Assembly: GCA_947377285.1 (NCBI GenBank)
Contig: CANCFT010000002.1
Location: forward strand, 124,001-188,000
From: Bacteriovoracaceae bacterium
GTDB taxonomy: Bacteria > Bdellovibrionota > Bacteriovoracia > Bacteriovoracales > Bacteriovoracaceae
DNA: 64,000 bases
Reading direction: 5' to 3'
Shown here: piece after piece, positions 1 through 8,611 of the stretch
Layout of the letters: the number at the start of each line of letters is the position of its first letter
Numbering within the stretch: the stretch's first letter is position 1
Notes under the pieces: generated by a model
Told to the model about the DNA's origin: nothing
Databases searched by the model: none
What the model saw: the letters and a program-made list of their open reading frames with translations, nothing else
Made by a program: the position numbers and the translations under genes

Positions 1-81
1 ACATTAAAACCCATGCAAAAACAGGTCGTCGGATGGAAAGATCTATTAAATTCATTGGGAACTCGGTGTAAAATTGGTTAA
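1..81 (+). CDS. Possible 3' end of a gene cut by the window edge
   Basis: Two forward frames are open from the left edge: one ends at TAA 79-81 (26 codons), the other at TAA 69-71 (22 codons). Third-base composition does not separate them, and neither tail matches a family I recognise. The remaining 82-231 is very AT-rich and includes a 16-base AT-only palindrome at 159-174. A coding end here is an inference from position and open frames only. Confidence 0.25.
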   Translation, partial: TLKPMQKQVVGWKDLLNSLGTRCKIG

Positions 82-237
82 ACAAATAAATAGTATTTTA
101 ATTAGTTAACATTGTTAAGCATTATTTTAATAAAAGCAACTGCCAAAAGAAAAAGCCATATTTTAATTAAAATAACATTTTAACTATTTAATAGTTCATT
201 CGCTTTGTGAATAGGTCTATGCCTTCTACAATTGGAA

Positions 238-1002
238 ATGTTCAGAAAAATTGTCATTCAACTATTCATAATCGTTCTGTTGAGCTCTTGTTTAAAGCAG
301 TCAGAATCTATTACGCCGATAGCTCTTCCAGCGACTCTAGCTGAACTTCAAAAAGAAGCATTAACAAATACGGCCAATCTTGCAGGAAACTCAGAACTCT
401 CAACTGCAGCAAAGGCAAGTTTAGAAACTTCAAAAGAGCCGGGAATATTTTATCTAAATATAAAGTATAATATAGATAATATCGATGTTTTCGAAACGGC
501 GGGCATCCCAAACTCATTTGAACAAATAGGTCATTCATTGCTGGCTTCTTTAACTAAACTGGTCTTGTCTATCAAAGGCCCTCAGAAAATCGACCTAACT
601 CCTATAGAATTAAATATGCCTGATTTGAATCTGGATTATACAATTATAAAATCAATTAAAATCAAAACAATTTTTCTTCAATATAATAAAGAAGTCGATG
701 CTCGGAGTGATTATGCTGCTGATTTTTCTTTTATAGACACATTAGAATTGGCCCGTGAAATAACCGTTCCTAAATTAGGAGTCGTTGATTCATTATTATT
801 AAGTTATCGAAAAACTCAAAACAAATGTCTCTATAAATGTATTCAATTTGATATTCAATCCGATAATATTTTAGACCTCTTAAAAGCAAACTCCAGCATG
901 AAACTTAAACCAACGCTTTCAATCTCTGGAATACCTGCGGAAACTAATTTAAAACTTGATGGCCGAATCGAAATGAAAATTGGCTTAAAACTACCCTTTT
1001 AA
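238..1002 (+). CDS. Predicted lipoprotein, unknown family
   Basis: This is an exported lipoprotein of 254 residues. Starting at ATG 238 gives a short hydrophobic signal ending in a lipobox (LLSSC, lipidated Cys about residue 18). An in-frame TTG at 232 would add two residues; no clear Shine-Dalgarno decides between them. The mature part is rich in alternating hydrophobic/polar stretches (DLNLDYT, IKSIKIKTIFL), which suggests beta structure, and has a local Cys pair (CLYKC). The C-terminus repeats short LKLxGRIEMKIGLKL-type strands. I recognise no domain. It converges on the outer-membrane protein gene on the other strand, the two stops sharing the four bases TTAA at 999-1002. Its membrane destination is inferred from the lipobox; function is unknown. 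Confidence 0.7.
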   Translation: MFRKIVIQLFIIVLLSSCLKQSESITPIALPATLAELQKEALTNTANLAGNSELSTAAKASLETSKEPGIFYLNIKYNIDNIDVFETAGIPNSFEQIGHSLLASLTKLVLSIKGPQKIDLTPIELNMPDLNLDYTIIKSIKIKTIFLQYNKEVDARSDYAADFSFIDTLELAREITVPKLGVVDSLLLSYRKTQNKCLYKCIQFDIQSDNILDLLKANSSMKLKPTLSISGIPAETNLKLDGRIEMKIGLKLPF

Positions 1003-2174
1003 AAAAATAATTTCACATCAAAATCGGCCCGTTCATATTTGGGAATGTTTTTTCCGGCAAAGATTGTTTGAAAGGACATAGTCAAATTAATAGGCATGAA
1101 AAACTTTTTTTGTTGATAGAGCTTAAGTGTAGAATACCCTAAACTGAGGCGTGCAATATGGCTTATTTTTTCACTATCTTCTGCCAGGATTCTATCTGAG
1201 AGTTGATCGACACTTCTATATTGGGATGGTTCGACATATTCTAAAGTGTATAGCAATGAAGTTGACCATAAATCTGAAATTTGAAAATTACCTTCGACAT
1301 TTGTTTGAGCTTTATTACCTAACTTAATTCGCGCCATTGTTTTATTGGCCGAAATTAAAAACGTATTTGAACTAAGTGTCCGCACCATCGTTTCATACGG
1401 AAATTGATAAGTGAGACGGGTCCAATTGTTTAAACTCCAGGCCGAGTTTAAATTTATACCTCCCCCCCATTCATAAAAAGCGTCCCATTGCCCATCACCA
1501 AAGGATATGTCTTGCAAAATATCGGGATTGTCTTGTCTTCCTGTAGGTGCAACAAATCCCACATTAATAAGAGCACCAGCATTTTTCCACTTTTTAAGTT
1601 GAGTCATAAATCCAATTTCAGCATCTCCAAAGTCATTTGCCTTCCATTTTCCTAATGGTTGATAATGGTAATAATTTACAAATAAGGACTGAATTAATCT
1701 CACATCAACATCTGGTAAATTTTCCAACTGAATGGCCGTTCCTACATTATTGCGCCCCTTTTTAGTACGGGCAATTTTTAAATCAACTTGGGCGGAATAA
1801 AAAGGAATGAAACCATAGACTGTAATTTGATTTGTAATTCCATAACCAAATCCAAAAGCTTCAGCTGTTACTTTTGAAGTGGCGCTTCCTTCAAAAGTTC
1901 CAAAACTAAAATTGGCATAATCGGTTGCACTTAAACTATTTAAATATGTATCAACCGCATTACTCACTCCTTTAATGGAATCAGCATTGATAGTCGTATT
2001 GATATTGTATCCTTTAAAGTTGCCTGAATTCCCATAGCTTCCGGTAATAGAACCTGTATGAATTAAGCGAAAAGTAAAATTCCGGACACCGGCCGGAAGA
2101 GTGTCATAATAATTTGCATATGATGCACCTATTGTGAAAAAAAAGAATAGTAAAAAAAGCAATGATCTAATCAA
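999..2174 (-). CDS. Outer-membrane beta-barrel protein
   Basis: The 391-residue product begins with a clear signal peptide (LLFLLFFFFTIGASYA) and continues with repeated aromatic, alternating strands such as FGFGYGITNQITVYGFIPFY and TRLTYQFPYETM. It ends in LKLFF, the aromatic C-terminus expected for a BamA-assembled outer-membrane barrel. Conserved-looking turn residues (GFVAPTGRQDNPD, WGGGINLNSAW) recall the alpha-amylase-inhibitor/phenol-degradation (MetA) type of transporter-like barrels, but that link is weak. The gene stands alone between a convergent lipoprotein gene and a divergent operon starting at 2315. Likely role: porin-like or transport barrel; the substrate cannot be read from the sequence. 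Confidence 0.7.
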   Translation of the reverse strand: MIRSLLFLLFFFFTIGASYANYYDTLPAGVRNFTFRLIHTGSITGSYGNSGNFKGYNINTTINADSIKGVSNAVDTYLNSLSATDYANFSFGTFEGSATSKVTAEAFGFGYGITNQITVYGFIPFYSAQVDLKIARTKKGRNNVGTAIQLENLPDVDVRLIQSLFVNYYHYQPLGKWKANDFGDAEIGFMTQLKKWKNAGALINVGFVAPTGRQDNPDILQDISFGDGQWDAFYEWGGGINLNSAWSLNNWTRLTYQFPYETMVRTLSSNTFLISANKTMARIKLGNKAQTNVEGNFQISDLWSTSLLYTLEYVEPSQYRSVDQLSDRILAEDSEKISHIARLSLGYSTLKLYQQKKFFMPINLTMSFQTIFAGKNIPKYERADFDVKLFF

Positions 2175-2258
2175 TACTCTCCCAAGTCATTGAGTGAAGT
2201 TCAATTTATTTTACCATCAAAATTACTTTTTATAAATGAGTGCAGTAATTTCTTATCT

Positions 2259-2274
2259 TGGTCTTGGAATTGCA
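2259..2274 (+). promoter_or_regulatory. Candidate sigma-54 (-24/-12) promoter
   Basis: TGG at 2259-2261 and TTGCA at 2270-2274 put GG and GC exactly ten bases apart, the spacing required by RpoN. The -24 box lacks the usual CAC after TGG, so it is a partial match. It lies 41 bases before the 2315 start and is well placed for a transcript starting near 2285. Confidence 0.4.
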
Positions 2275-2314
2275 ATTTCTTTTTTAATTAAACACTTAGT
2301 TATTGGAGGGATCC

Positions 2315-2878
2315 ATGAATTTAAATATTAACTCAGACAAGCCTTTTACTGTGGTAACAAATGCCGCTGGGTATATTGGATATGAGCTTTCTAAACTCTA
2401 TGCTATGCATGGAAACGATCTTTTAGTTGTCTCTGAAAATCCTGGTGTGGTCGAAGTTTTACAAGTTTTAAATAAATATGGAGTTGAAGTTGAATATATA
2501 ATTAGCAATCTTACCATTGAAGGTCCCTGTGATGAATTTGTCTCAAAGCTCTCAACGATAGAAAAATCAATTGATGTTATAGTTGTTATTGAAAACGAAT
2601 ATCTTCTAATACAACTCGCACAAATGATGAGTGAACGACATCATGGAAGTCTCTATTTTTTAAGTTCAATGAAAGAAAGACAAATTTCTGAAGATTATAT
2701 TTTAGATAGTGTTGACGCTGGAGTTAATCTTGTTGAATTAAAATATAATGATACGGCCAATGCAGCCGATGAAGCACAAAATATTTTTGCTCAAATGAAT
2801 TTAATTCAAATTCTTCCAACTTTCGATTTTAATGATTCATTAATGCAATTTTCAGAACCGGTAAAACTCAAGCACTGA
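2315..2878 (+). CDS. Degenerate short-chain dehydrogenase-like Rossmann protein
   Basis: This 187-residue protein starts at ATG 2315, chosen because GGAGG (2305-2309) sits right before it; the TTG at 2303 would lie on top of that ribosome-binding site. The N-terminus resembles an SDR nucleotide-binding fold: beta strand, a glycine turn (TNAAGYIG in place of TGxxxGxG), helix, and an acidic strand end (LLVVSE). Later SDR signatures are missing: no NAG motif, no Tyr-x-x-x-Lys, and it is shorter than the usual 250 residues. It is therefore probably not a working dehydrogenase and may only bind a nucleotide or partner. Its stop overlaps the next start by one base (TGATG), so it is translationally coupled to the phosphodiesterase gene. 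Confidence 0.6.
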   Translation: MNLNINSDKPFTVVTNAAGYIGYELSKLYAMHGNDLLVVSENPGVVEVLQVLNKYGVEVEYIISNLTIEGPCDEFVSKLSTIEKSIDVIVVIENEYLLIQLAQMMSERHHGSLYFLSSMKERQISEDYILDSVDAGVNLVELKYNDTANAADEAQNIFAQMNLIQILPTFDFNDSLMQFSEPVKLKH

Positions 2879-3645
2879 TGATCATTAAAATTCTCTCTTA
2901 TAATATTCACAAAGGTTATGATTGGAAAAACCAAAAATATTTTCTCAAAGAGATGAAAGACTTTATTATTAAAAATGGTGCAGATGTCGTTTGTCTCCAA
3001 GAAGTTGTTGGAAAAAATAGCAAAAACCAAGACATGGGTTTAATCGATTCTCAATTAGAATTTTTAGCTGATGAAATTTGGCCACATTTCTCCTATGGCC
3101 ACAACGCAGTTTATGACCATGGTCACCATGGCAATATGATATTAAGTAAATACCCAATTGAGAGCTTTGAAAACATCGATCTTTCAACAAATATATTTGA
3201 AAAACGTGGCTTATTAATCTGCAAGATCACTTTGCCAATTAAGGCAGATAATCAATCCCCTTTTTTCTATACTGCCTGCTCTCACTTAAATCTCTTACAT
3301 AGTGGAAGAGTTGTGCAATACCAAAAAATAAAAAACTTTCTTTTATTGAACTCTGAAATACTTGCAGGTCCTTTAGTTATTGCAGGGGATTTTAATGATT
3401 GGAACAAACAAAGTTCTGATGTTTTTGAAAGAGAGCTAAGTATGCAAGAAGTCTATAAAAGTACACATGGATATTTTGCAAAGTCTTTTCCTTCTATCTA
3501 CCCTCTCTTTTGTCTTGATCGAATCTATGTAAAAAATCTCACTATTAAAAAATCCAATCTATTGAAAACAAATAACGAGCAAACACTTTTTTCGCAACTT
3601 TCTGATCATTTACCTCTATATTGCGAGGTAGAAGTCAATGGATAA
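2878..3645 (+). CDS. Endonuclease/exonuclease/phosphatase-family protein, YbhP-like
   Basis: All landmarks of the EEP (DNase I/AP-endonuclease/phosphodiesterase) fold are present in order over 255 residues: SYNIHKG at the N-terminus, CLQEV with the metal-binding Glu, GHHGNMILSKYPI, HLNLLHSGRVVQ, AGDFNDW and the C-terminal SDHLPL with the catalytic Asp-His. There is no signal peptide. It overlaps the next gene, a phospholipase D-family protein, by eight bases. An EEP gene beside a ClsB-type cardiolipin synthase is the E. coli ybhP-clsB arrangement, so a role linked to phospholipid synthesis is more likely than DNA repair. The family call is firm; the role is inferred from neighbours. Confidence 0.85.
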   Translation: MIIKILSYNIHKGYDWKNQKYFLKEMKDFIIKNGADVVCLQEVVGKNSKNQDMGLIDSQLEFLADEIWPHFSYGHNAVYDHGHHGNMILSKYPIESFENIDLSTNIFEKRGLLICKITLPIKADNQSPFFYTACSHLNLLHSGRVVQYQKIKNFLLLNSEILAGPLVIAGDFNDWNKQSSDVFERELSMQEVYKSTHGYFAKSFPSIYPLFCLDRIYVKNLTIKKSNLLKTNNEQTLFSQLSDHLPLYCEVEVNG

Positions 3646-4972
3646 GCAATTTTTTAAAATGAGCCATTATAATAGTGTCACTCTTTTAAAAGATGGTCAG
3701 ATGTATCAAAAAGATTATTTATCATTGATTAAAAATGCAAAAAAAACAATTCATCTTCAAACATATATTTTTATGATTGATGACTTTGGGACATTAGTAA
3801 GAGAGGAATTAATTGCGGCTTCAAAGCATGGAGTTAAAATCTATTTATTACTAGATAGTATAGGTTCAAGACTTCTTGATTTAAAATCAGAAAAAAAATT
3901 AAGAGAAGCGGGAGTTATTGTTGAGCGTTTTAATAAAATTCAATTCATATGGCCTTATAGTTGGGGCCGACGGCTTCATCATAAAATCCTATTAGTAGAT
4001 GATAAATTTTGCATTATAGGTGGTATTAATGTCCAGGGCGTTACCCCAAGCTCAGAAACGACACAGCAATTAGATTTTGCTCTATTAATAAAAGGACCAG
4101 TTTTAACTAAGTTAACTTTATATTGCCAATTTTTGTTTTTAAAATCTTCTCGAAAAAAAATTCATTTTGCTCATCACAAACGACCTGAAATATTGCAAGA
4201 TTTCAAAGGCGTAGATTGCAAAATTTTAATCAATGATTGGGTCTATAGAAGATGGCAAATATCTAGGCAATATGCTCATCTGACAAAGAAAGCTAAAAAT
4301 GAAATCACCATCATTAATTCATATTTTTTTCCAAGAAAAATTTTTATGAAGCAATTAGTTGAGGCTGCCGCTCGTGGTGTAAGGGTAAGGCTCATTCTTC
4401 CCAAATTTTCAGATTGGTCTAAGTATATATTAGCTTCTGAATTTCTTTATTCTTATTTTCTTAAAAACGGTGTTGAAATTTACCTCTGGAAGAATTCTAT
4501 TCTTCACGGAAAACTTGCAACTATTGATGGTAAATTCACCACGGTTGGATCGTTTAACCTAAACTATACGAGTTATCAACAAAACTTAGAAATGAATGTT
4601 AATATCTACTCAAAGACATTCACTCAAGATGTTCAAAAGGAAATTGAGTGGATTATAGAGAATGGTTGTGAAAAACTTGATGCTAAAATCTTTATTGAAA
4701 AAGCAACTTACACAAAAAGATTTGAGAGATTTTTTTATTATATTGTCCTAGCGGTCATTGCTAATTTTTCAATCGCTCTCACTTACCAAGAAAACTCAAA
4801 ATATCCAAGCAAAGTGACCAATCAAATCCGCATTGGAAGTTCAATGGTCTTTTTTCTTTTAGGCGTCATGGGAATACTTTATTCTTTTCTTCCTTCAATG
4901 ACTTTAATTCTTTTGGGTTTAATTCTTTTGATTCAACAGCTTTTTCTTAATAAAAAACGGCAGGGCCCTTAA
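3638..4972 (+). CDS. Phospholipase D/cardiolipin synthase family protein, ClsB-like
   Basis: This 444-residue protein carries two HKD motifs: HxK(x)4D at about residue 114 (HHKILLVDD, followed by IGGIN) and about 290 (HGKLATID, followed by VGSFN). Two such motifs together form one active site, which in cardiolipin synthases transfers a phosphatidyl group. There is no N-terminal membrane segment, as in ClsB. Unlike ClsB, a C-terminal extension (after about residue 365) adds two probable membrane helices separated by a short loop, which would tether the enzyme. It is the third gene of the 2315-4972 operon and overlaps the EEP gene by eight bases. Cardiolipin synthesis is the best guess; other phosphatidyl transfer is possible. 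Confidence 0.85.
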   Translation: MDKQFFKMSHYNSVTLLKDGQMYQKDYLSLIKNAKKTIHLQTYIFMIDDFGTLVREELIAASKHGVKIYLLLDSIGSRLLDLKSEKKLREAGVIVERFNKIQFIWPYSWGRRLHHKILLVDDKFCIIGGINVQGVTPSSETTQQLDFALLIKGPVLTKLTLYCQFLFLKSSRKKIHFAHHKRPEILQDFKGVDCKILINDWVYRRWQISRQYAHLTKKAKNEITIINSYFFPRKIFMKQLVEAAARGVRVRLILPKFSDWSKYILASEFLYSYFLKNGVEIYLWKNSILHGKLATIDGKFTTVGSFNLNYTSYQQNLEMNVNIYSKTFTQDVQKEIEWIIENGCEKLDAKIFIEKATYTKRFERFFYYIVLAVIANFSIALTYQENSKYPSKVTNQIRIGSSMVFFLLGVMGILYSFLPSMTLILLGLILLIQQLFLNKKRQGP

Positions 4973-5008
4973 TTGCCCCACCATTTTTAACAATACTTTA
5001 ATGAAAAC

Positions 5009-5578
5009 TTAAAACCAATATTTCACTGCTAGTGTTGAAGCAAATTGATCTGGAACATCTGTATTTGTGACAAAAATGTATTTCGCTTCAAGACCTAATG
5101 ATAGGTAATCTCGGCTTTTTGAACTTAAAGGGATATCTAATCCAACTAAAGGCGCTCCGGCCCATCTGACGTGGTCAGGAATAAAGACTGGTCCTGCTCC
5201 CACGCCTACAAAAAGATTTCTTAGTACTGGCACATCTCCACCCATAGTGTAGGCCATTCTCAATAACACATTCGTTTGTTTAACATCGTTTTTCTTTTCA
5301 AAACGTGTACTGTTGGCTTCAATAGCGGTCCCAACATTCGTTGTTGGCTGCATTCCAATAATAAACCCAAACTCAGCACTTGAAGCTTGATTACCAGTTG
5401 GCGAATTCACCCCTGAAGTAATACCTGCATTCCACTTATTTTCACTCATGTCATAAGACCGGGCCGATGGTAAATTACCTTCTACTTTATTTTCAGGATT
5501 TGATTCATTCATGTATGGCTGAGCATGACCTATGCTTGATGCAGTAAGAAAAACTAGCGCTAAAAATATCCTATTCAT
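5009..5578 (-). CDS. Small outer-membrane beta-barrel protein
   Basis: The start at 5578 is chosen because GGGAG (5585-5589) lies seven bases upstream; a longer frame to 5605 reads through that site. The 189-residue product has a signal peptide (RIFLALVFLTASSIGHA) followed by repeated amphipathic strands with glycine and aromatic residues (WNAGITSGVNSP, FGFIIGMQPTTNVGTAIEA, LFVGVGAGPVF). It ends in LAVKYWF, a typical aromatic barrel terminus. The size and layout fit an eight-stranded OmpA/OmpW-like barrel. The gene converges on the ClsB-like gene, 36 bases apart, with no obvious terminator between them. Function beyond an outer-membrane location is unknown. Confidence 0.7.
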   Translation of the reverse strand: MNRIFLALVFLTASSIGHAQPYMNESNPENKVEGNLPSARSYDMSENKWNAGITSGVNSPTGNQASSAEFGFIIGMQPTTNVGTAIEANSTRFEKKNDVKQTNVLLRMAYTMGGDVPVLRNLFVGVGAGPVFIPDHVRWAGAPLVGLDIPLSSKSRDYLSLGLEAKYIFVTNTDVPDQFASTLAVKYWF

Positions 5579-5635
5579 AATATACTCCCATGTTTGCCCT
5601 TTCAATCAAGGGATCTTTCATTAAGAGGTTTGGTT

Positions 5636-5650
5636 GCAATACTGAGACCA
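5636..5650 (-). promoter_or_regulatory. Candidate sigma-54 promoter, minus strand
   Basis: Read on the minus strand, TGG (5650-5648) and TTGC (5639-5636) have GG and GC exactly ten bases apart, followed by A. The pattern TGGTCT-N4-ATTGCA is the same as at 2259. It lies 57 bases before the barrel-protein start at 5578. Confidence 0.4.
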
Positions 5651-5777
5651 TGAAGAAAAACTAAATTAACTATCATTTAAAAAGGTGCAATTTGTCCGTT
5701 GATTAAAATTCTGGGGCAAAAAATATTATTAATTCATAAAATTGAATCAAAAAAATAGCACTTGAGTCTCTTTTTAT

Positions 5778-5793
5778 TGGCACGTTCCATGCT
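5778..5793 (+). promoter_or_regulatory. Strong sigma-54 promoter candidate
   Basis: TGGCACG at 5778-5784, four bases, then ATGCT: every position of the RpoN consensus TGGCACG-N4-TTGCW except one T. GG and GC are ten bases apart. It is placed for a transcript from near 5804, 58 bases before the zinc-ribbon gene start at 5851. Confidence 0.65.
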
Positions 5794-5850
5794 TTATTAG
5801 CAATCGGTATTAACCTCGAAAAATTATGGATGGTAAAAATGGAAGGGATA

Positions 5851-6114
5851 ATGCAAAAAGAGAATGAAAAAGAGAAAAAGAAAGAGACAGAAAAATGTTT
5901 AAACTGTGGATCATCTATAGAAAAAGATTATATTCTTTTTATCAATGGGGCCGAGTATTCCTTTGATAGCTTTGAATGTGCTGTTAATTTTGTAGCCCCA
6001 CGTTGCAGTCATTGTCAGTCTGTCATTTTTGGAACTGGTCTTAAAGATGCTGGTGAAATTTTTTGTAATACGACTTGCTCTGAAAAGGGTCAAATTGTAT
6101 CTATGGTTCCATGA
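5851..6114 (+). CDS. Small zinc-ribbon protein
   Basis: An 87-residue protein; ATG 5851 is chosen because GGAAGGG (5841-5847) lies just upstream, though in-frame ATGs at 5830 and 5839 are possible. After a charged N-terminus rich in Lys and Glu come CLNCGSS, then FECAVNF, then CSHCQSV and finally FCNTTCSE: paired cysteines that would bind one or two zinc ions, with the FxSxEC-type spacing seen in YHS/MYND-like or TRASH-type metal fingers. It has no signal peptide. Its stop overlaps the start of the DUF924 gene (ATGATGA at 6111). A strong sigma-54 promoter candidate precedes it. Function is unknown; metal or protein binding is inferred. Confidence 0.65.
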   Translation: MQKENEKEKKKETEKCLNCGSSIEKDYILFINGAEYSFDSFECAVNFVAPRCSHCQSVIFGTGLKDAGEIFCNTTCSEKGQIVSMVP

Positions 6115-6680
6115 TGAACTACTCCGACGTTCTTTCATTTTGGTTTGAGCAAGTTCCACCTAAAGATTGGTTTAGGGAAAATGAAACCCTAGACTTAAAA
6201 ATGGTGGAAAAATTTATTGTTGTTCATTCTTGTGCAGTTTCAGGAGAGCTGTATGGGTGGCGAGCAGAGCCTCTTGGCAGACTGGCTGAAATACTTTTAA
6301 TCGATCAATTTTCCCGAAATATTTACCGTGATGATCCTAAAGCTTATTTGTCTGACTCTATGGCACTTACACTTGCTCAAGAAGTCATATCTAATAATAT
6401 TCACAAAAGTTTTGAAACCAATCAATTACTTTTTTTATATATGCCTTTTATGCATAGTGAATCCAAATTGATTCACCAAATTGCCATGCAACTTTTTTCC
6501 ACTCCTGGTCTTGAAGCCACTAGAGAACAAGCACTCATCCATAAAAAAATCATCGACCAATTCGGTCGATTTCCAGAACGAAATATTATTTTAGGAAGAC
6601 AAAACTCTCCCGCTGAAGAGGTCTACTTGCGAAATCGTACTAACCCTCCTCATCAACTTAAAGAAATTCATTTGCAATAG
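6111..6680 (+). CDS. DUF924 family protein
   Basis: The 189-residue product has the DUF924 hallmarks: an N-terminal VLSFWFE, a W-F-x4-LD segment, LAEILLIDQFSRNIYRD in the first third, LLFLYMPFMHSE in the middle and FGRFPERNIILGR near the end. The family is a widespread all-helical, TPR-like cytoplasmic protein without an established biochemical role. The frame starts at ATG 6111, overlapping the preceding zinc-ribbon stop, so the two are translationally coupled and probably share the sigma-54-type promoter. Length is normal for the family. Identification is confident; function is not known. Confidence 0.88.
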   Translation: MMNYSDVLSFWFEQVPPKDWFRENETLDLKMVEKFIVVHSCAVSGELYGWRAEPLGRLAEILLIDQFSRNIYRDDPKAYLSDSMALTLAQEVISNNIHKSFETNQLLFLYMPFMHSESKLIHQIAMQLFSTPGLEATREQALIHKKIIDQFGRFPERNIILGRQNSPAEEVYLRNRTNPPHQLKEIHLQ

Positions 6681-6761
6681 ATCAAAGCATCATGGCCTCT
6701 TTAGGTAAAACAAGTTACTCTCTCAAACAAAACATAAAATAACGACAAGGATTCTGCTTTC

Positions 6762-7568
6762 ATGGCCTCTAATACTGACAACACTAATATCGCCCTCTTT
6801 TGTGATTTTGAAAATATAGCTCTTGGTGTTCGCGACGCTAAGTACACCTCATTTGATATCAATAAAGTCTTAGAGCGCCTTTTATTAAAGGGTAGCATTG
6901 TTGTCAAAAAAGCTTATTGCGATTGGGATCGGTATAAAGATTTTAAAAAAACTATGCATGAAGCGGCTTTTGAATTGATTGAAATTCCTCACGTCAGACA
7001 ATCTGGCAAAAACTCTGCAGATATTCGAATGGTAGTCGACGCCCTTGATCTTTGTTATACCAAGGCCCATGTTGATACATTTGTTATCATCAGTGGTGAT
7101 TCAGATTTTTCTCCCTTAGTTTCTAAATTAAGAGAAAACAATAAAACAGTTATCGGCATTGGTGTGAAAGATTCAACCTCGAATCTTTTAAGTGCCAACT
7201 GCGACGAATTTATTTTTTACGACGACCTCGTCCGCGAACAAATTAAATCCACCCGAGCACCTGCTCCTTCTGAAAAAAAATCAACTACTCCAGCGGCCAA
7301 GACCACCAATAAACGCCAAGAGGCCCTCGATTTTATCGTCGAAACTCTCGAAGCTTTAAGTGAAGAGCGCGGTGAAGACGATAAGATGTGGGGCTCGATG
7401 GTAAAGCAGACAATGAAGCGCAGACGCCCTGGGTTCACCGAGACAGCGTATGGCTATCGATCGTTTAGAGAATTAGTTGAAGATGCTCAAAAGCTTAATT
7501 TGTTGGTGATGGAAAGAGATCAGAAGTCTGGGCAGTATACGATTCATTTGCCGGTGGACAATTCATAA
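6762..7568 (+). CDS. NYN (LabA-like PIN) domain protein with C-terminal LOTUS/OST-HTH domain
   Basis: Residues 8-155 form a NYN domain of the LabA/DUF88 type, a PIN-fold metal-dependent RNase. The acidic residues expected at the active site are visible: D15 (CDFEN), D87 and D93 (ADIRMVVDALD), D113 and D115 (SGDSDF). A Pro/Lys/Thr-rich linker (about 165-185) leads to a C-terminal OST-HTH/LOTUS domain (about 188-262, including WGSMVKQTMKRRRPGF and YRSFRELVEDA). The LOTUS fold binds RNA, notably G-rich or structured RNA. The combination is common in bacteria and predicts a cytoplasmic RNA-processing enzyme; its target is unknown. It lies about 80 bases after the DUF924 gene on the same strand. 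Confidence 0.9.
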   Translation: MASNTDNTNIALFCDFENIALGVRDAKYTSFDINKVLERLLLKGSIVVKKAYCDWDRYKDFKKTMHEAAFELIEIPHVRQSGKNSADIRMVVDALDLCYTKAHVDTFVIISGDSDFSPLVSKLRENNKTVIGIGVKDSTSNLLSANCDEFIFYDDLVREQIKSTRAPAPSEKKSTTPAAKTTNKRQEALDFIVETLEALSEERGEDDKMWGSMVKQTMKRRRPGFTETAYGYRSFRELVEDAQKLNLLVMERDQKSGQYTIHLPVDNS

Positions 7569-7714
7569 AGTTACACTTGATTGCCCTAATTCCTCGGCAC
7601 TTCAAAACCCCAAATTTACAAAGTAGTACACTTTAAATACTTAATATTTCGCTCCCTTAAGATTAATTCGCTTTTTTATTCCAAACCATTTCCAAAATAA
7701 ATTATTCTTACTAT

Positions 7715-8611
7715 ATGAAAACAAATTTGATCTTATTATTCTTATTATCTATTGTGGCATTGTCCTGCACTCCAGAACCAACACTTGTCCTCTCAAAGAG
7801 TAAGGCAAGTATCTCTACCTCTGAATCGGCACCTGTAACTCCAGCAACTGCATCACCTTCGACCTCAGTTACAACAACAGTTACAACTACACCAAAAGCA
7901 TTATGTGAAAACGGCAGTACTGACGAACTTATATGTAATCCTTTAAGTGGATCTAGCATGACGACTTCGGGAACGAATACGTCAACCACAACTACAACTA
8001 CAACCACTACGACCAATAAAACCCGCTTAGGCCTTATCGCTCAACTCTACGAAGGCCAACCACAATGGGTGAATATCGATAAATATATTTTGGAAGGCAG
8101 CAAGCATAAAGAAAATATTTTCTTCTCAAATTTCGATATTCCAGCACGTTCTTTTTCAGAAGGATTTGGAATTGGAAATAATGAATTTTTAAAAAATCAA
8201 AATGGTGACAAATTAGTTGAATGGTTTGCCATTTTAGCAAAAGGAAATTTAGTCCTGCCAGAAAAAGAAATTGGTGGATTCTATCACGTAGTCTCTATCA
8301 GTGATGACGGGATTCGAGTCATTATCGATGGTCAAACGATCATCAATAAACCAGGTCAGCAAGCGCCTACAATTGATTGTGCGACGAAATTAATAGAACT
8401 CAATCCACTCATTGAAAAAAGTTTTGAACTTACTTATTTCCAAGGGCCACGTGAGCAAATTGCTCTTTCAACATATATCAAGAAAATTGATAATCCAGCA
8501 GCTTTTGTGAAAGGAACTTATTGTGGGACTACAAAGGCCGCAAGTCTGTTATTGGACGATGGGTATAAAATTATCAGTCCAACTTGGTTTACACTTCCAG
8601 CAGGATTTTAA
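7715..8611 (+). CDS. Lipoprotein with Thr-rich linker and PA14-like C-terminal domain
   Basis: A 298-residue protein with a lipoprotein signal (LLSIVALSC, Cys 18). Residues 25-105 are a low-complexity Ser/Thr/Pro linker containing ten consecutive Thr codons of ACN type at about 7984-8013. The rest (110-285) resembles a PA14/GLEYA-type beta-sandwich: GLIAQLYEG at its start, and GGFYHVVSISDDGIRVIIDG, the typical strand-DDG-strand core of PA14 domains, at about 190-210. PA14 domains usually bind carbohydrate. The likely product is a surface-displayed carbohydrate-binding lipoprotein on a flexible stalk. It directly abuts the convergent recQ gene (TAA/TTA at 8609-8614). Confidence 0.65.
   Translation: MKTNLILLFLLSIVALSCTPEPTLVLSKSKASISTSESAPVTPATASPSTSVTTTVTTTPKALCENGSTDELICNPLSGSSMTTSGTNTSTTTTTTTTTTNKTRLGLIAQLYEGQPQWVNIDKYILEGSKHKENIFFSNFDIPARSFSEGFGIGNNEFLKNQNGDKLVEWFAILAKGNLVLPEKEIGGFYHVVSISDDGIRVIIDGQTIINKPGQQAPTIDCATKLIELNPLIEKSFELTYFQGPREQIALSTYIKKIDNPAAFVKGTYCGTTKAASLLLDDGYKIISPTWFTLPAGF

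Noticed and set aside
7711..8016. Minus-strand ORF of repeated Val
   Set aside because: It is the antisense shadow of the Thr-rich linker of the lipoprotein gene.
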